Part shown: in pieces, positions 44,369 to 53,018 of the stretch
Layout of the letters: each line of letters begins with the position of its first letter
Numbering within the stretch: the first letter of the stretch is position 1
Assembly: GCA_002344965.1 (NCBI GenBank)
Contig: DDUU01000003.1
Coordinates: 484-64,483, forward strand
Reading direction: 5' to 3'
Source of the DNA: Candidatus Tepidiaquacellales bacterium UBA2330
Lineage (GTDB): Bacteria > Bacteroidota > Ignavibacteria > Tepidaquicellales > Tepidaquicellaceae
Length of the DNA: 64,000 nt
Notes under the pieces: model-generated
What the model saw: only the letters and a program-made list of their open reading frames with translations
Database searches by the model: none
What the model was told of the DNA's origin: nothing
Position numbers and translations under genes: made by a program

Positions 44369-46024
44369 TTATTTTGCATATGAAATAGACCTTCTTTCTC
44401 TGATTACATTTACTTTTATCTGTCCGGGGTATTCCATTTCTTCCTGAATCCTGTGTGCAATGTCTGAAGCAAGCTGATCCTGCAGAGTATCATCTATTTT
44501 GTCCTGTTCTACTATAACCCTTACTTCTCTTCCGGCCTGTATTGCATAAGTTTTTACTACTCCTTCAAAAGATTTTGCAATTGTCTCAAGCTTTTCGAGT
44601 CTCTTTGAATACGCTTCAATAGATTCTCTTCTTGCTCCGGGTCTTGCGCCGCTGATGGAATCCGCTGCCTGTACAAGTATAGATATCGGATGTTCCATCG
44701 GCATTTCATCATGATGAGCTCCGATTGCATTGCAGATAATCGGATGTTCCTTACATCTTTTTGCCACTTCATAACCGAGAATTGCATGCGGTCCTTCAAT
44801 ATTTCTGTCAATTGTCTTACCCATGTCATGTAAAAGTCCTGCTCTTTTTGCCATCTGCGCGTCAAGCCCGAGTTCCGCAGCCATTATGCTTGCGAGATGT
44901 CCTACTTCGATAGAGTGATGCAGAACATTCTGACCATAACTCGATCTGTATTTCATTCTGCCTATGAGCGTGATTATATCCCTGTGTATACCCTGAATTC
45001 CCATTTCTATTAAAGTATTCTCGCCGACTCTTATCAGCTCTTCCGTAAGTTCCTTCTGTACTTTCTCAACAATCTCTTCTATTCTTGCCGGATGAATCCG
45101 GCCGTCGGCTATAAGTCTTTCCATTGATACTCTTGCCACTTCTCTTCTGAACGGATCAAACCCTGAAATAATGATCGCTTCCGGAGTGTCATCGACTATT
45201 ATATCAACTCCGGTTACAGCTTCAAACGCTCTTATATTTCTTCCTTCCTTACCGATGATTCTTCCTTTAAGCTCATCAGAATTGATCTGAAGTACGCTGA
45301 CAGTTGTTTCTACCGAATGATCCGAGGCGGTTCGCTGAATGGACTGAATAATAATGTTTTTTGAAATTCTGTTCGATTCGAGTTTTGTTTCCTCTCTAAT
45401 CTCCTGAATTTTCTGAGCTGCTTCGAGCTTTGCGTCATTGATCAGGTTTTCAAATAAAAGTTTTTTGGCTTCTTCTTCGGATAAGCCTGATATTCTCTGA
45501 AGTCTGTTTCTCTGCTCTTCGAGAATTTCTTCATTTGCTTTTATAAGTTTATCAGATTCGGAAATTTTCAATTCAGCTTCTTTGGTTTTTGATTCGCTGA
45601 GTTCAATTGCTTTCTGAAGTTTAATTTCTGTTTTTAATAATTCGCTTTTTGCTGTTTCAAACTTATCAAGTTCAATTTTTAATCTCTTTTCTTCCGCTAC
45701 TACATCCTTCTCCCTTATCTTAACTTCTTCTTCGTGTTGCTGCTTTTTCTTCAGGAATTCATCTTTAACCTCAAGAAGCTTTTCCTTCTTTAAATTTAAA
45801 GTGGCTTTTTCAGCATCTGATAAAATTTCCTTCGATCTTTTTTCCGCACTTTCTATTTTATCTTTAGCTTTTGATTCGGCATCGGATAAAATTTTCTTTG
45901 CCACATTATCAGCGCCTTCGATTTTAATTTTATTTGACCGTGAGTTTATATACCATCCCAGGAAAAATGTTATAAGGCAAAGCGCTACAAGTATTGGCAA
46001 TAAAATGTATAATTCCAGATCCAT
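44369..46024 (-). CDS. rny: Ribonuclease Y
   Basis: RNase Y is a membrane-tethered endonuclease starting mRNA decay. The 551-residue protein has an N-terminal membrane helix (4-24), a long charged coiled coil (about 30-200), a KH domain with GRIIGKEGRNIRAFE, and an HD domain with HHSIEVGHLASIMA and GLLHDMGKTID. The ATG is preceded by a GGAGG site read on the - strand. The leader (46025-46142) begins right behind the structured RNA's terminator. Confidence 0.96.
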   Translation of the reverse strand: MDLELYILLPILVALCLITFFLGWYINSRSNKIKIEGADNVAKKILSDAESKAKDKIESAEKRSKEILSDAEKATLNLKKEKLLEVKDEFLKKKQQHEEEVKIREKDVVAEEKRLKIELDKFETAKSELLKTEIKLQKAIELSESKTKEAELKISESDKLIKANEEILEEQRNRLQRISGLSEEEAKKLLFENLINDAKLEAAQKIQEIREETKLESNRISKNIIIQSIQRTASDHSVETTVSVLQINSDELKGRIIGKEGRNIRAFEAVTGVDIIVDDTPEAIIISGFDPFRREVARVSMERLIADGRIHPARIEEIVEKVQKELTEELIRVGENTLIEMGIQGIHRDIITLIGRMKYRSSYGQNVLHHSIEVGHLASIMAAELGLDAQMAKRAGLLHDMGKTIDRNIEGPHAILGYEVAKRCKEHPIICNAIGAHHDEMPMEHPISILVQAADSISGARPGARRESIEAYSKRLEKLETIAKSFEGVVKTYAIQAGREVRVIVEQDKIDDTLQDQLASDIAHRIQEEMEYPGQIKVNVIRERRSISYAK

Positions 46025-46142
46025 AATTTATTTATAATCCTCCGTTACAAATTTTGTGTTATTTGAAATACTGTCTGTTATTTATTTAAAAATTTTATGT
46101 CAGATTCTAAAATTTAGTCCGAAAGGATAATCCTGACAGAAT

Positions 46143-46380
46143 AAAAAAAAACCGCTTCAGACAAGTACATAGCGCAAAGGTATAAAGAAACCTTTCCTAT
46201 CATACGGTGGGTGGTGCCAGAATGTCTTTTGCTTCCACTGATCGCTATTGATGCTTATTCAGCATCAGCGATTCCGCTAAGCGGCTGAGGCCTGTAATTG
46301 ACATTTTCCGAGCTTACCTCCCAAATAGTTAAACCTGTTGGTTTTTTATAATGTTTGACTATTGAGTCTGAGCGGTTTTA
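46143..46380 (-). ncRNA. Structured RNA between zapA and rny, possible 6S RNA
   Basis: Read on the - strand, a closing stem joins AAACCGCT-CAGAC (46366-46378) with GTCTG-AAGCGGTTT (46151-46164) and runs directly into a U tract, so it ends like a terminator. Inside are a 5' hairpin (AATAGT/ACTATT enclosing AAACC/GGTTT), a long arm (GGG-GGT and AATGTC/GACATT, then CCGCT/AGTGG, ATCGCT/AGCGAT, GATGC/GCATC), and a 3' hairpin AAAGGT/ACCTTT. It has no protein frame. The zapA linkage and rod shape suggest 6S RNA, but I recognise no sequence signature; tmRNA and RNase P motifs are absent. Confidence 0.7.
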
Positions 46381-46419
46381 ATAAACCTTATATTTATGTA
46401 AAGAACGTAGTTTCTTTTT

Positions 46420-46719
46420 TCACAAATTATCTTCAATCGCCTCACTGATAGAATTGGCTTTTGATATCAATTCATCCAGGAGATCTGAATAATCCTTTTC
46501 AAGGTTTGTCCTTATATCCTTTTCCTTGAAATACTCTTCTGCAATATTCAATGCTGAAACTACCGCAATAGTTTCTTCAGATTGATTCGGAGATTCGCTG
46601 TTAAGCCGGTTCATGATACCGTCAACGTAATCCGATATCCTTTCCACTTTGTCAGCGCTGTCACCCTGCAGATTATATTCATTATTGAATATTTTAACTC
46701 TTATTTCTTTTTGGCTCAT
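46420..46719 (-). CDS. zapA: Cell division protein ZapA
   Basis: ZapA bundles FtsZ filaments at the division ring. The 99-residue protein starts KEIRVKIFNNEYNLQGD, has DYVDGIMNRL and the IAVVSALNIAEEYF helix, then a coiled-coil tail. These fit the short ZapA family. It starts with ATG. The order pheT, coiled-coil gene, zapA, RNA, rny is a conserved Bacteroidota arrangement as far as I recall. Confidence 0.9.
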   Translation of the reverse strand: MSQKEIRVKIFNNEYNLQGDSADKVERISDYVDGIMNRLNSESPNQSEETIAVVSALNIAEEYFKEKDIRTNLEKDYSDLLDELISKANSISEAIEDNL

Positions 46720-46778
46720 GTTTCAATCAATAATGATTTATAGAATTTGTGAAATTAAAAACTATTCTGTCAAACATT

Positions 46779-47165
46779 TTAAGCATCCCTGTATTCCTCT
46801 TCGTTATCGTATTGATCTAAATGTGTATCTATTCTTGTTATTAAATCTTTTATTCTCGATTTTGCAAGATCTTTATCCTTTAAAGATATTTTGTTATCTC
46901 CCGAATTTAAAATTACGTTTTTTAATTCAGAATTTTCTTTATCCTTATTTATTAGTTCTGTATTTAGTTTTGTCTGCTGTAATTTCAGATCTGATATTTT
47001 TAAATTTAAATTCTTTATGTTTTCTTTGAGTAAGTTATTTTCATTTTTCAGGTCTTTATATTTTGAGATCATTAATTTTATCCTGGAAAAAAGGTCATCA
47101 AGAGATATTCTCAGTGTATTTTTCTGATCCTTAAAAAATTCTTTGATGTTATCCTGATTGTTCAA
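46779..47165 (-). CDS. Coiled-coil protein of unknown function
   Basis: The 128-residue protein is nearly all heptad-patterned coiled coil from about 10 to 90, rich in Lys, Asn, Leu and Asp (LKNENNLLKENIKNLNL). It has no signal peptide or known domain that I can name. The TTG start lies 13 bases after the pheT stop and the zapA gene follows, so a role in division or with ZapA is a contextual guess. Low-complexity composition limits inference. Confidence 0.75.
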   Translation of the reverse strand: MNNQDNIKEFFKDQKNTLRISLDDLFSRIKLMISKYKDLKNENNLLKENIKNLNLKISDLKLQQTKLNTELINKDKENSELKNVILNSGDNKISLKDKDLAKSRIKDLITRIDTHLDQYDNEEEYRDA

Positions 47166-47178
47166 TTTATTATATGTT

Positions 47179-49593
47179 TTATTGTGATCTGATCTCTGCC
47201 TTAAGTTTGGATTTAAGATCCTGAATTACTTTGTCCATTGCAGCTGATATTTCCTTGTCTGTAAGAGTTTTTTCTTCAGATGAAAATTCCATACTGAAAG
47301 CAAGACTTTTTTTTCCTTTTTCTATCTTTTCACCTGAGTAAATGTCAAAAAGCTCTAATCTGCTGAGCAGACCTTTTCCGCTTTTTAAAATCTGGTCATT
47401 TACTTCTTTAAAAGGTAAATCACTGTTAATTAATACTGCAAGATCTCTTTTTACCTTAGGAAACTTTGAAATCTCCTTATATAAAATTTTCCTGTGAGAA
47501 TTCTTAAAAATATTATTCAGACAAAATTCAGCAATAAAAACGTCAGAATCAATCTCAAATTCTTTCTTAAGCCTGTTATCTGCTTTATATATAGCAGCGA
47601 TGTTGTTATTGTTTAAACTTATATCTATTCTGATAATGTCTATACTCTTGTTATACTGATAATTTAATTCAGACCTGTCAATATTTAAATTTAACAGTAA
47701 CATCTCAGCTTCTCCTTTAATATCAAAAAAATTAAACTCTTCATCATTCCCGTAAATAGCCGGAATATCTCTCTTTCCCGAAACAGCAATTAACAGTTTT
47801 GTCTCTTCAGCAAATTCACTTCCGGCGTCATGATAAACTTTCCCTGTTTCAAAAAATTTCAGAGATATGTCTTTCCCGCAATTATTAAAATTACTTTTTA
47901 TCACGCCAAGCATTCCGGGTAAAAGGCTTGTTCTTAATGTATTCATTTCAGCAGAAACAGTATTTTCAATTCTTACTCCTGGTAAAATACCTGGGATATC
48001 CGGTCTGACAGAATTTCCGTCTGTCATTGGTGAAGTAAGTATCTGATTAAATCCTCGCCCGGTAAGGTATTCACTAATAGATCTCATTACCTTATGATCC
48101 TTATCATCAATAAGTGAAGAGTTTTCAGTGTTTACATTGAAAATATATTTTGAAGGAATATTATCGTAACCGTAAAGTCTGGCAATCTCTTCAATAAGAT
48201 CCGCTTCTCTGAATACATCCTGTCTCCGGAATTCCGGTATTTGAAAATAAATTATTTCATTTTCTTCCCGCAAAAAATTTATTTCGACTTTTCCAAGCAA
48301 ATCAATGATCTGTTCCTTTGAAAGAGTAATCCCTAAAAGTTCGCCTGCTTTGGAAACTCTGACACCGGCTTCTGAAACCGGAAATTTTTCAGGGTAAAGA
48401 TCGTATAGTCCGGACGAGATCTTTCCTTCAGCGATCTCTGAAATTAATGCCGAAGCCCTTTCGCTTGCATATTTTACAATATCAATATCAACGCCTCTTT
48501 CAAATCTCTGTGAAGCGTCTGTCTGAAGTCCGAGACGCTTGGAATTTTTCCTGATACTGACCGGATCAAAATACGCCGACTCAAGAAATACATTTTTTGT
48601 CTCTTCCGTAATTTCGGAATATTCACCGCCCATTACTCCCGCTATGCCGGAATATCCTTCTCCGTCGCATATCATCAGTGAAGCAGAGTTAAGCTTTCTT
48701 TCCTTGGAATCCAATGTTATAAAACTGTCGCCTTCATTTGCAGTTCTGACTATTATTTTTTTCCCGCGTATTTTGTCATAATCAAATGCATGGAGCGGCT
48801 GACCGGTCTCCATCATTACGAAATTTGTAATATCAACAATATTATTTCTCGGTCTTAGTCCGACAGCAATAAGTCTCTTCTTCAGCCATTCAGGTGATTC
48901 TTTTATGATCACATCTTTTATTACTCTTCCGGTAAATCTTTTACAAAGATCTGTATTATCAATATCAATTGAGATCAGTTCATCTGTTTTATAAGAACTT
49001 TCCTCAAATTCCGTTTCGGGAAATTTTATTTTTTTACCAAAGATCGCTGCGATTTCACGCGCAATACCAAAATGTGAAAATAAATCACCGCGGTTTGGAG
49101 TAATGCCGATATCAAATACAACATCATTCATACCGTATTTTTCAGCAAAAGGAGTTCCGTTTATAGCATCTGTCTGCAGCACCATTATGCCGTCATGATT
49201 ATCTGACAGATTCAATTCTTTTGCCGAACAAATCATTCCTTCCGAGATCTCACCGCGTATCCTGGATCTTTTAATTTCAAAACCACCGTCCGGGATTACA
49301 GCGCCGATTTTTGCAACACAGACTTTCTGACCTTTATCAACATTAGGAGCACCGCATACAATGTTCAGTATTCCGTCTCCGGAATCTACCTTACAGACTG
49401 AAAGCTTATCGGCATTGGGATGCTTATCCTTTTCCAAAACTTCACCGATGACAATATTTTTAAACTTAACTCTTTCATCTTCAACTGATTCAATGTCAAG
49501 ACCGATAGCTATCATTTTCTCTGTCAATGATTCAATTGATTTGTACTGAAATCCGGGGATATATTCTTTTATCCAGTTTAAACTAATTTTCAT
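47179..49593 (-). CDS. pheT: Phenylalanyl-tRNA synthetase beta subunit
   Basis: PheT pairs with PheS to charge tRNA-Phe. I start it at ATG 49593 (MKISLNWIKEYIP, 804 residues), since the TTG three codons earlier adds an unlikely extension. The EMAP-like tRNA-binding domain (about 40-150), the editing B3/B4 domain, the B5 domain, the inactive class II core, and the C-terminal FDX-ACB domain (FPKVKRDLAVLI) are present. Length is typical. pheS is not in the window. Confidence 0.96.
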   Translation of the reverse strand: MKISLNWIKEYIPGFQYKSIESLTEKMIAIGLDIESVEDERVKFKNIVIGEVLEKDKHPNADKLSVCKVDSGDGILNIVCGAPNVDKGQKVCVAKIGAVIPDGGFEIKRSRIRGEISEGMICSAKELNLSDNHDGIMVLQTDAINGTPFAEKYGMNDVVFDIGITPNRGDLFSHFGIAREIAAIFGKKIKFPETEFEESSYKTDELISIDIDNTDLCKRFTGRVIKDVIIKESPEWLKKRLIAVGLRPRNNIVDITNFVMMETGQPLHAFDYDKIRGKKIIVRTANEGDSFITLDSKERKLNSASLMICDGEGYSGIAGVMGGEYSEITEETKNVFLESAYFDPVSIRKNSKRLGLQTDASQRFERGVDIDIVKYASERASALISEIAEGKISSGLYDLYPEKFPVSEAGVRVSKAGELLGITLSKEQIIDLLGKVEINFLREENEIIYFQIPEFRRQDVFREADLIEEIARLYGYDNIPSKYIFNVNTENSSLIDDKDHKVMRSISEYLTGRGFNQILTSPMTDGNSVRPDIPGILPGVRIENTVSAEMNTLRTSLLPGMLGVIKSNFNNCGKDISLKFFETGKVYHDAGSEFAEETKLLIAVSGKRDIPAIYGNDEEFNFFDIKGEAEMLLLNLNIDRSELNYQYNKSIDIIRIDISLNNNNIAAIYKADNRLKKEFEIDSDVFIAEFCLNNIFKNSHRKILYKEISKFPKVKRDLAVLINSDLPFKEVNDQILKSGKGLLSRLELFDIYSGEKIEKGKKSLAFSMEFSSEEKTLTDKEISAAMDKVIQDLKSKLKAEIRSQ

Positions 49594-49708
49594 AGTTTGC
49601 AATATACTTATTCATAAAGGGAGTTTAAATATAGTTCTAAAGTATTCTGAAAAAATGAAATTATTAAATGTAAAGTTTTGAATCCGAATTCTTCTGAAAA
49701 TAAAATTG

Positions 49709-49746
49709 AATAAAAAAAAAACCGGATTATTAATAACCCGGGTTTC
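49709..49746 (-). terminator. Rho-independent terminator of the lysine-rich gene
   Basis: On the - strand AAACCCGG and CCGGTTT (with one bulged G) flank a short AT loop and are followed by a T run (the A run at 49711-49721). It lies downstream of the lysine-rich gene at 49766-50230 and upstream of pheT, so it separates the two transcripts. Confidence 0.85.
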
Positions 49747-49765
49747 TTATTCGATATTAGAATTT

Positions 49766-50230
49766 TTATTCGCCGTCTTTTTTCGGCTCTTTTCTGAAAT
49801 TTTCTACAGGTTTGTCTTCGCTTCTTTTGTATTCTCTCGACCCGTCGCTTCCTGAGTCATAAGTTTTCGGCGGAGTGTAAGTTCCTGTATTATATGTTCT
49901 GGAAGTATTGTAATTTCTTTTTTTCTTTTTAGAACTGTACTTCTTTCCTTTTTTCTTTTTGGAACTGTAGTTTTTACCTTTTTTCTTTTTTGAAGATTTC
50001 TTCTTGTTTGTATTTTTCTTTGAAGATTTCTTCTTTCCTGAAGAAGTTTTCTTTTTCTTATTACTCTTCTTTTTTGTGTTTTTCTTTTTTGTGTTTTTCT
50101 TCTTTTTACTTTGATTCAGATCTTCAATTTTACTCTGTGATTTTGCATTTAATTCAGAGATAGTACCAATTGTACCGAAAAAAGTAAAAACAAATAAAAA
50201 AGATAATATGAATAATGATCTTTTTGACAT
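49766..50230 (-). CDS. Exported lysine-rich repetitive protein
   Basis: From ATG 50230 the product is 154 residues, with a clear signal peptide (SLFILSFLFVFTFFGTIG, then ELNAKS). An AGGAGA ribosome-binding site precedes this ATG; an in-frame ATG at 50263 would put eleven basic residues before the signal. The mature part is about half lysine in K-K-x, K-S-S-K-K and Y-S-S-K-K-K blocks (about 40-110). It ends in a Tyr/Thr/Gly/Pro-rich stretch (YNTGTYTPPKTYDSG) and an acidic/basic tail. No family is recognised. It could bind acidic polymers outside the cell. Confidence 0.8.
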   Translation of the reverse strand: MSKRSLFILSFLFVFTFFGTIGTISELNAKSQSKIEDLNQSKKKKNTKKKNTKKKSNKKKKTSSGKKKSSKKNTNKKKSSKKKKGKNYSSKKKKGKKYSSKKKKRNYNTSRTYNTGTYTPPKTYDSGSDGSREYKRSEDKPVENFRKEPKKDGE

Positions 50231-50346
50231 GCTTTTCTCCTTTTTAAATTTATGTCGTGACAAAACTAACTCATTCAGGTCTAAAGTTCAATTCATTTTT
50301 TAACTTTTTTAAATTAACCTCAATTCATATTTTACTTTAACTATTT

Positions 50347-51438
50347 ATGAAAATAAGCAATAATAAAAAGACAGTTGTAATTGCAATGAGCGGTGGAGTT
50401 GATTCATCTGTTGCTGCTGCACTTTTAAAAAATGAAGGTTACAATCTTATAGGAATTACGATGAAAACCTGGGGCTATGATGATTTTCCGGAAAAGGATT
50501 CCGGCTGCTGTTCACTTGAGACTATTTACAGCGCAAGGAATGTCGCCCAGAATCTTGGATTCAGCCACTATACTCTGGATTTTACGGAGAAATTTAATGA
50601 TATAGTTATAAATAATTTCATTTCTGAATATCTGAAAGGAAACACACCAAACCCTTGCGTGCTGTGCAACAAATCCATAAAATGGGGAGCGCTTCTTGAA
50701 AAAGCTGAATCCCTCGGTGCAGACTATCTTGCTACCGGTCATTATGCGAGAATAAAATATAATGATAGTAACAAAAGATATAATGTAGCCGAAGCTGCTG
50801 ATAAAAATAAGGATCAGTCTTATGCTTTATGGCGCGTATCGCAGTATGCGCTGAGCAAGACTATTTTTCCGCTCGGCGGATATACAAAATCCGAAATCAG
50901 AAAACTTGCATATGAAATGAATCTGAAACCTGCAGATACTCCCGATTCACAGGAAATATGTTTCGTACCTAATAATAATTACAGAGATCTTATTCAGATC
51001 CGGCTTCCCGGTCTTAATGAAAGTATCTCTGACGGTGATCTAATCTATAATAATGAAAAAGTCGGTACTCATAAAGGTTATCCTTATTATACTATAGGAC
51101 AGAGAAGAGGTCTGAATGTTGCTGTCGGAAAAAGACTTTATGTTTCAAAAATCGATGCGGAAAAAAATCAGGTCCATATCGGCGATGAGGAAAGTCTCTA
51201 CAGCTCAGAGTTTACTGTAAAAGAAATTAATCTTATGACAACGGATAAACTTAATTCACCAATGAAAGCAGAAGTAAAGATCAGATACAATGGCGATGGA
51301 TACAAAGCTTTACTTGAACAAATCTCAGAAGACGAAATTATTGTCAGGTTCGATGAGCCGCAGAAAGCCGTAACACCGGGACAGTCAGCTGTTTTCTATT
51401 CAGGCGAAAATGTAATAGGCGGAGGAATAATAAAATAA
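50347..51438 (+). CDS. mnmA: tRNA-specific 2-thiouridylase MnmA
   Basis: MnmA thiolates U34 of tRNA-Lys, -Glu and -Gln. The 363-residue protein has the PP-loop SGGVDSSVAAALL, the conserved GCCSLE, the NPCVLCNKSIKW catalytic cysteine region, the DSQEICFVP cysteine, GYPYYTIGQRRGL, and the C-terminal beta-barrel ending VTPGQSAVFY. It starts at ATG. Its stop codon is directly followed by the heptamer repeat array. Confidence 0.96.
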   Translation: MKISNNKKTVVIAMSGGVDSSVAAALLKNEGYNLIGITMKTWGYDDFPEKDSGCCSLETIYSARNVAQNLGFSHYTLDFTEKFNDIVINNFISEYLKGNTPNPCVLCNKSIKWGALLEKAESLGADYLATGHYARIKYNDSNKRYNVAEAADKNKDQSYALWRVSQYALSKTIFPLGGYTKSEIRKLAYEMNLKPADTPDSQEICFVPNNNYRDLIQIRLPGLNESISDGDLIYNNEKVGTHKGYPYYTIGQRRGLNVAVGKRLYVSKIDAEKNQVHIGDEESLYSSEFTVKEINLMTTDKLNSPMKAEVKIRYNGDGYKALLEQISEDEIIVRFDEPQKAVTPGQSAVFYSGENVIGGGIIK

Positions 51439-51599
51439 TTACGAGTTACGAGTTACGAATTACAAGTTACGAATTACGAGTTACGAATTACGAGTTACGA
51501 ATTACGGATTACAAATTACGAATTACGAGTTACGAATTACGAGTTACGAATTACGAGTTACGAATTACGGATTACGAATTACGAATTACGAGTTACGAA
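51439..51599. repeat. Heptanucleotide tandem repeat, 23 in-register copies
   Basis: The 161 bases are exactly 23 units of 7, starting at the base after the mnmA stop. All units begin TTAC; most are TTACGAA or TTACGAG, in partly alternating order, with four variants (TTACAAG once, TTACGGA twice, TTACAAA once). There are no insertions or deletions. This resembles the short heptameric repeats (STRR) known in cyanobacteria. It may expand by slipped-strand replication. Confidence 0.97.
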
Positions 51600-51615
51600 T
51601 ATAAAGCAAATATTA

Positions 51616-51643
51616 TTAACTGTTAACTATTAACTATTAACTA
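51616..51643. repeat. Second heptamer repeat, four copies of TTAACTA
   Basis: TTAACTG then three TTAACTA units in register, 16 bases after the first array. It contributes the in-frame TAA (51624-51626) and the ATT (51636-51638) at the start of the phosphate acetyltransferase frame. Confidence 0.9.
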
Positions 51644-52610
51644 TCTATTTAAATCTCTCTTAAAGAGCAGCAGGCAAAAAAAGAAAACAATTATTTTTCC
51701 GGAAGCGGGAGATGAAAGAGTTTTAATTGCGGTAAAGAAAATTCTTAAAGAGAAAGCGGCGAAAGTTATTTTAATCGATGACGGAAATAATAAACGGAAA
51801 AAATTATCTGATAATAAAGATCTGCTGATAATTGACAGTAATTTCAGCGAACAGTTTTTAAACAAATATCATAAGATAAGATCATTAAAAAAGAAGGATC
51901 AGTCATTAAGTCAGTCTGAATCAGAAATAAAGGATCCGCTTACATTCGGCAGTATGCTTTTGAAAGAAAATTTCGCTGACGGACTGATTGCGGGAAGTGT
52001 TTACAGTACTTCAGCGGTTTTAAGAAATGCAATTTCAATTATCGGTACGGCACGAAACTGCAGTTCCGTTTCCTCGTTTTTTTTATTTACATTTCCTGTC
52101 AGGCATATTCACAAAAATAGAATATTTGCTTATGCTGACTGCGGTGTAATCCCTGATCCGGATGCAAATCAGTTGTCAGATATAGCAGTATCGACTTCGG
52201 AAAATTTCAAAAAGCTAACCGGCATAATTCCCAAAGTTGCGTTTCTGTCATTTTCCACAAAAGGAAGCGCTAAGAGTGATGTGCTGAATAAAATAACGGA
52301 AGCGTTAAAATTAACAAAAAAGAGAAAGCCGAAATTAATTGCAGACGGAGAACTGCAGTTTGACGCTGCATTCAATAAAGATGTTGCCTTAAGAAAAGAT
52401 CCGGACGGATTAATAAAAGGAGAAGCAAATGTTTTTATATTTCCTGATCTGAATTCCGGAAACATAGCATATAAAATTACGGAAAGGATCGGCGGCGCAG
52501 CAGCAACAGGTCCGGTACTTCAGGGGCTTTCAAAACCGGTAATGGATCTCTCAAGAGGCTGCAGCGCGGAAGATATTTTTAATATGAGCTTAATTATTTC
52601 AAACATTTAA
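51636..52610 (+). CDS. pta: Phosphate acetyltransferase, start codon non-standard
   Basis: Pta interconverts acetyl-CoA and acetyl phosphate. The frame reads from about 51627 and its N-terminal part has TIIFPEAGDERVLIAVKKIL, followed by DPLTFGSMLLKE, GLIAGSVYSTSAVLRNA, YADCGVIPDPDA, LIADGELQFDAAF, and GAAATGPVLQGLSKPV. The first in-frame NTG is ATG at 51954, deep inside the domain, so it cannot be the true start. ATT at 51636, inside the TTAACTA repeat, gives INYLFKSLLKSSRQKKK ahead of the conserved strand, the usual length, and 324 residues in all. acetate kinase is not in the window. Confidence 0.85.
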   Translation: MNYLFKSLLKSSRQKKKTIIFPEAGDERVLIAVKKILKEKAAKVILIDDGNNKRKKLSDNKDLLIIDSNFSEQFLNKYHKIRSLKKKDQSLSQSESEIKDPLTFGSMLLKENFADGLIAGSVYSTSAVLRNAISIIGTARNCSSVSSFFLFTFPVRHIHKNRIFAYADCGVIPDPDANQLSDIAVSTSENFKKLTGIIPKVAFLSFSTKGSAKSDVLNKITEALKLTKKRKPKLIADGELQFDAAFNKDVALRKDPDGLIKGEANVFIFPDLNSGNIAYKITERIGGAAATGPVLQGLSKPVMDLSRGCSAEDIFNMSLIISNI

Positions 52611-52624
52611 AATTTTTAAAAATT

Positions 52625-52987
52625 ATGAAGAAAACTTTTCATGAGCTGTGTTATGACGTAAAAAAGAATATCAGGGAATGTTCTGTACAGGATGTAATGG
52701 AAATGAAAAAAAATTCTGAAGATTTTATTTTAGTTGATATCAGGGAAGATAATGAATTTGAAAAAGGAAGGATCAAAGATGCCGTTCATATCGGAAAGGG
52801 AATAATTGAAAGAGATATACATCTTTATATAGATGACCATGACAAAAAAATTGTATTATACTGCGGCGGCGGATACAGGTCTGCTATAGCAGCAGAGTCA
52901 TTACAGAAAATGGGTTATACAAATGTAATTTCAATGGACGGAGGTTGGAAAGGATGGAACGCAGTAGGAGGTGAAATCGAATCATAA
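52625..52987 (+). CDS. Rhodanese-like domain protein
   Basis: The 120-residue single-domain protein has the rhodanese fold signatures: LVDIREDNEFEKGRI, and the active-site loop CGGGYRS with its cysteine persulfide site, then AAESLQKMGY and MDGGWKGWN. Such proteins carry or transfer sulfane sulfur. It is 14 bases after pta and starts with ATG. Its partner is unknown; mnmA, a sulfur user, is nearby but separated by the repeat array and pta. Confidence 0.9.
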   Translation: MKKTFHELCYDVKKNIRECSVQDVMEMKKNSEDFILVDIREDNEFEKGRIKDAVHIGKGIIERDIHLYIDDHDKKIVLYCGGGYRSAIAAESLQKMGYTNVISMDGGWKGWNAVGGEIES

Positions 52988-53018
52988 TACAATCAAGATC
53001 AAATTAAATGCGGTATGT

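Noticed and set aside
46143..46380. tmRNA, RNase P RNA or SRP RNA
   Set aside because: No tRNA-like ends, RNase P core motif or SRP GGAA loop with its AGCA partner could be found.
51439..51599. Heptamer array as CRISPR or plasmid-type iterons
   Set aside because: Units are contiguous with no spacers, and no replication initiator is nearby.
51954..52610. Pta as a truncated gene starting at ATG 51954
   Set aside because: Conserved Pta sequence continues upstream in the same frame without a stop back to 51627, so the gene is not truncated.
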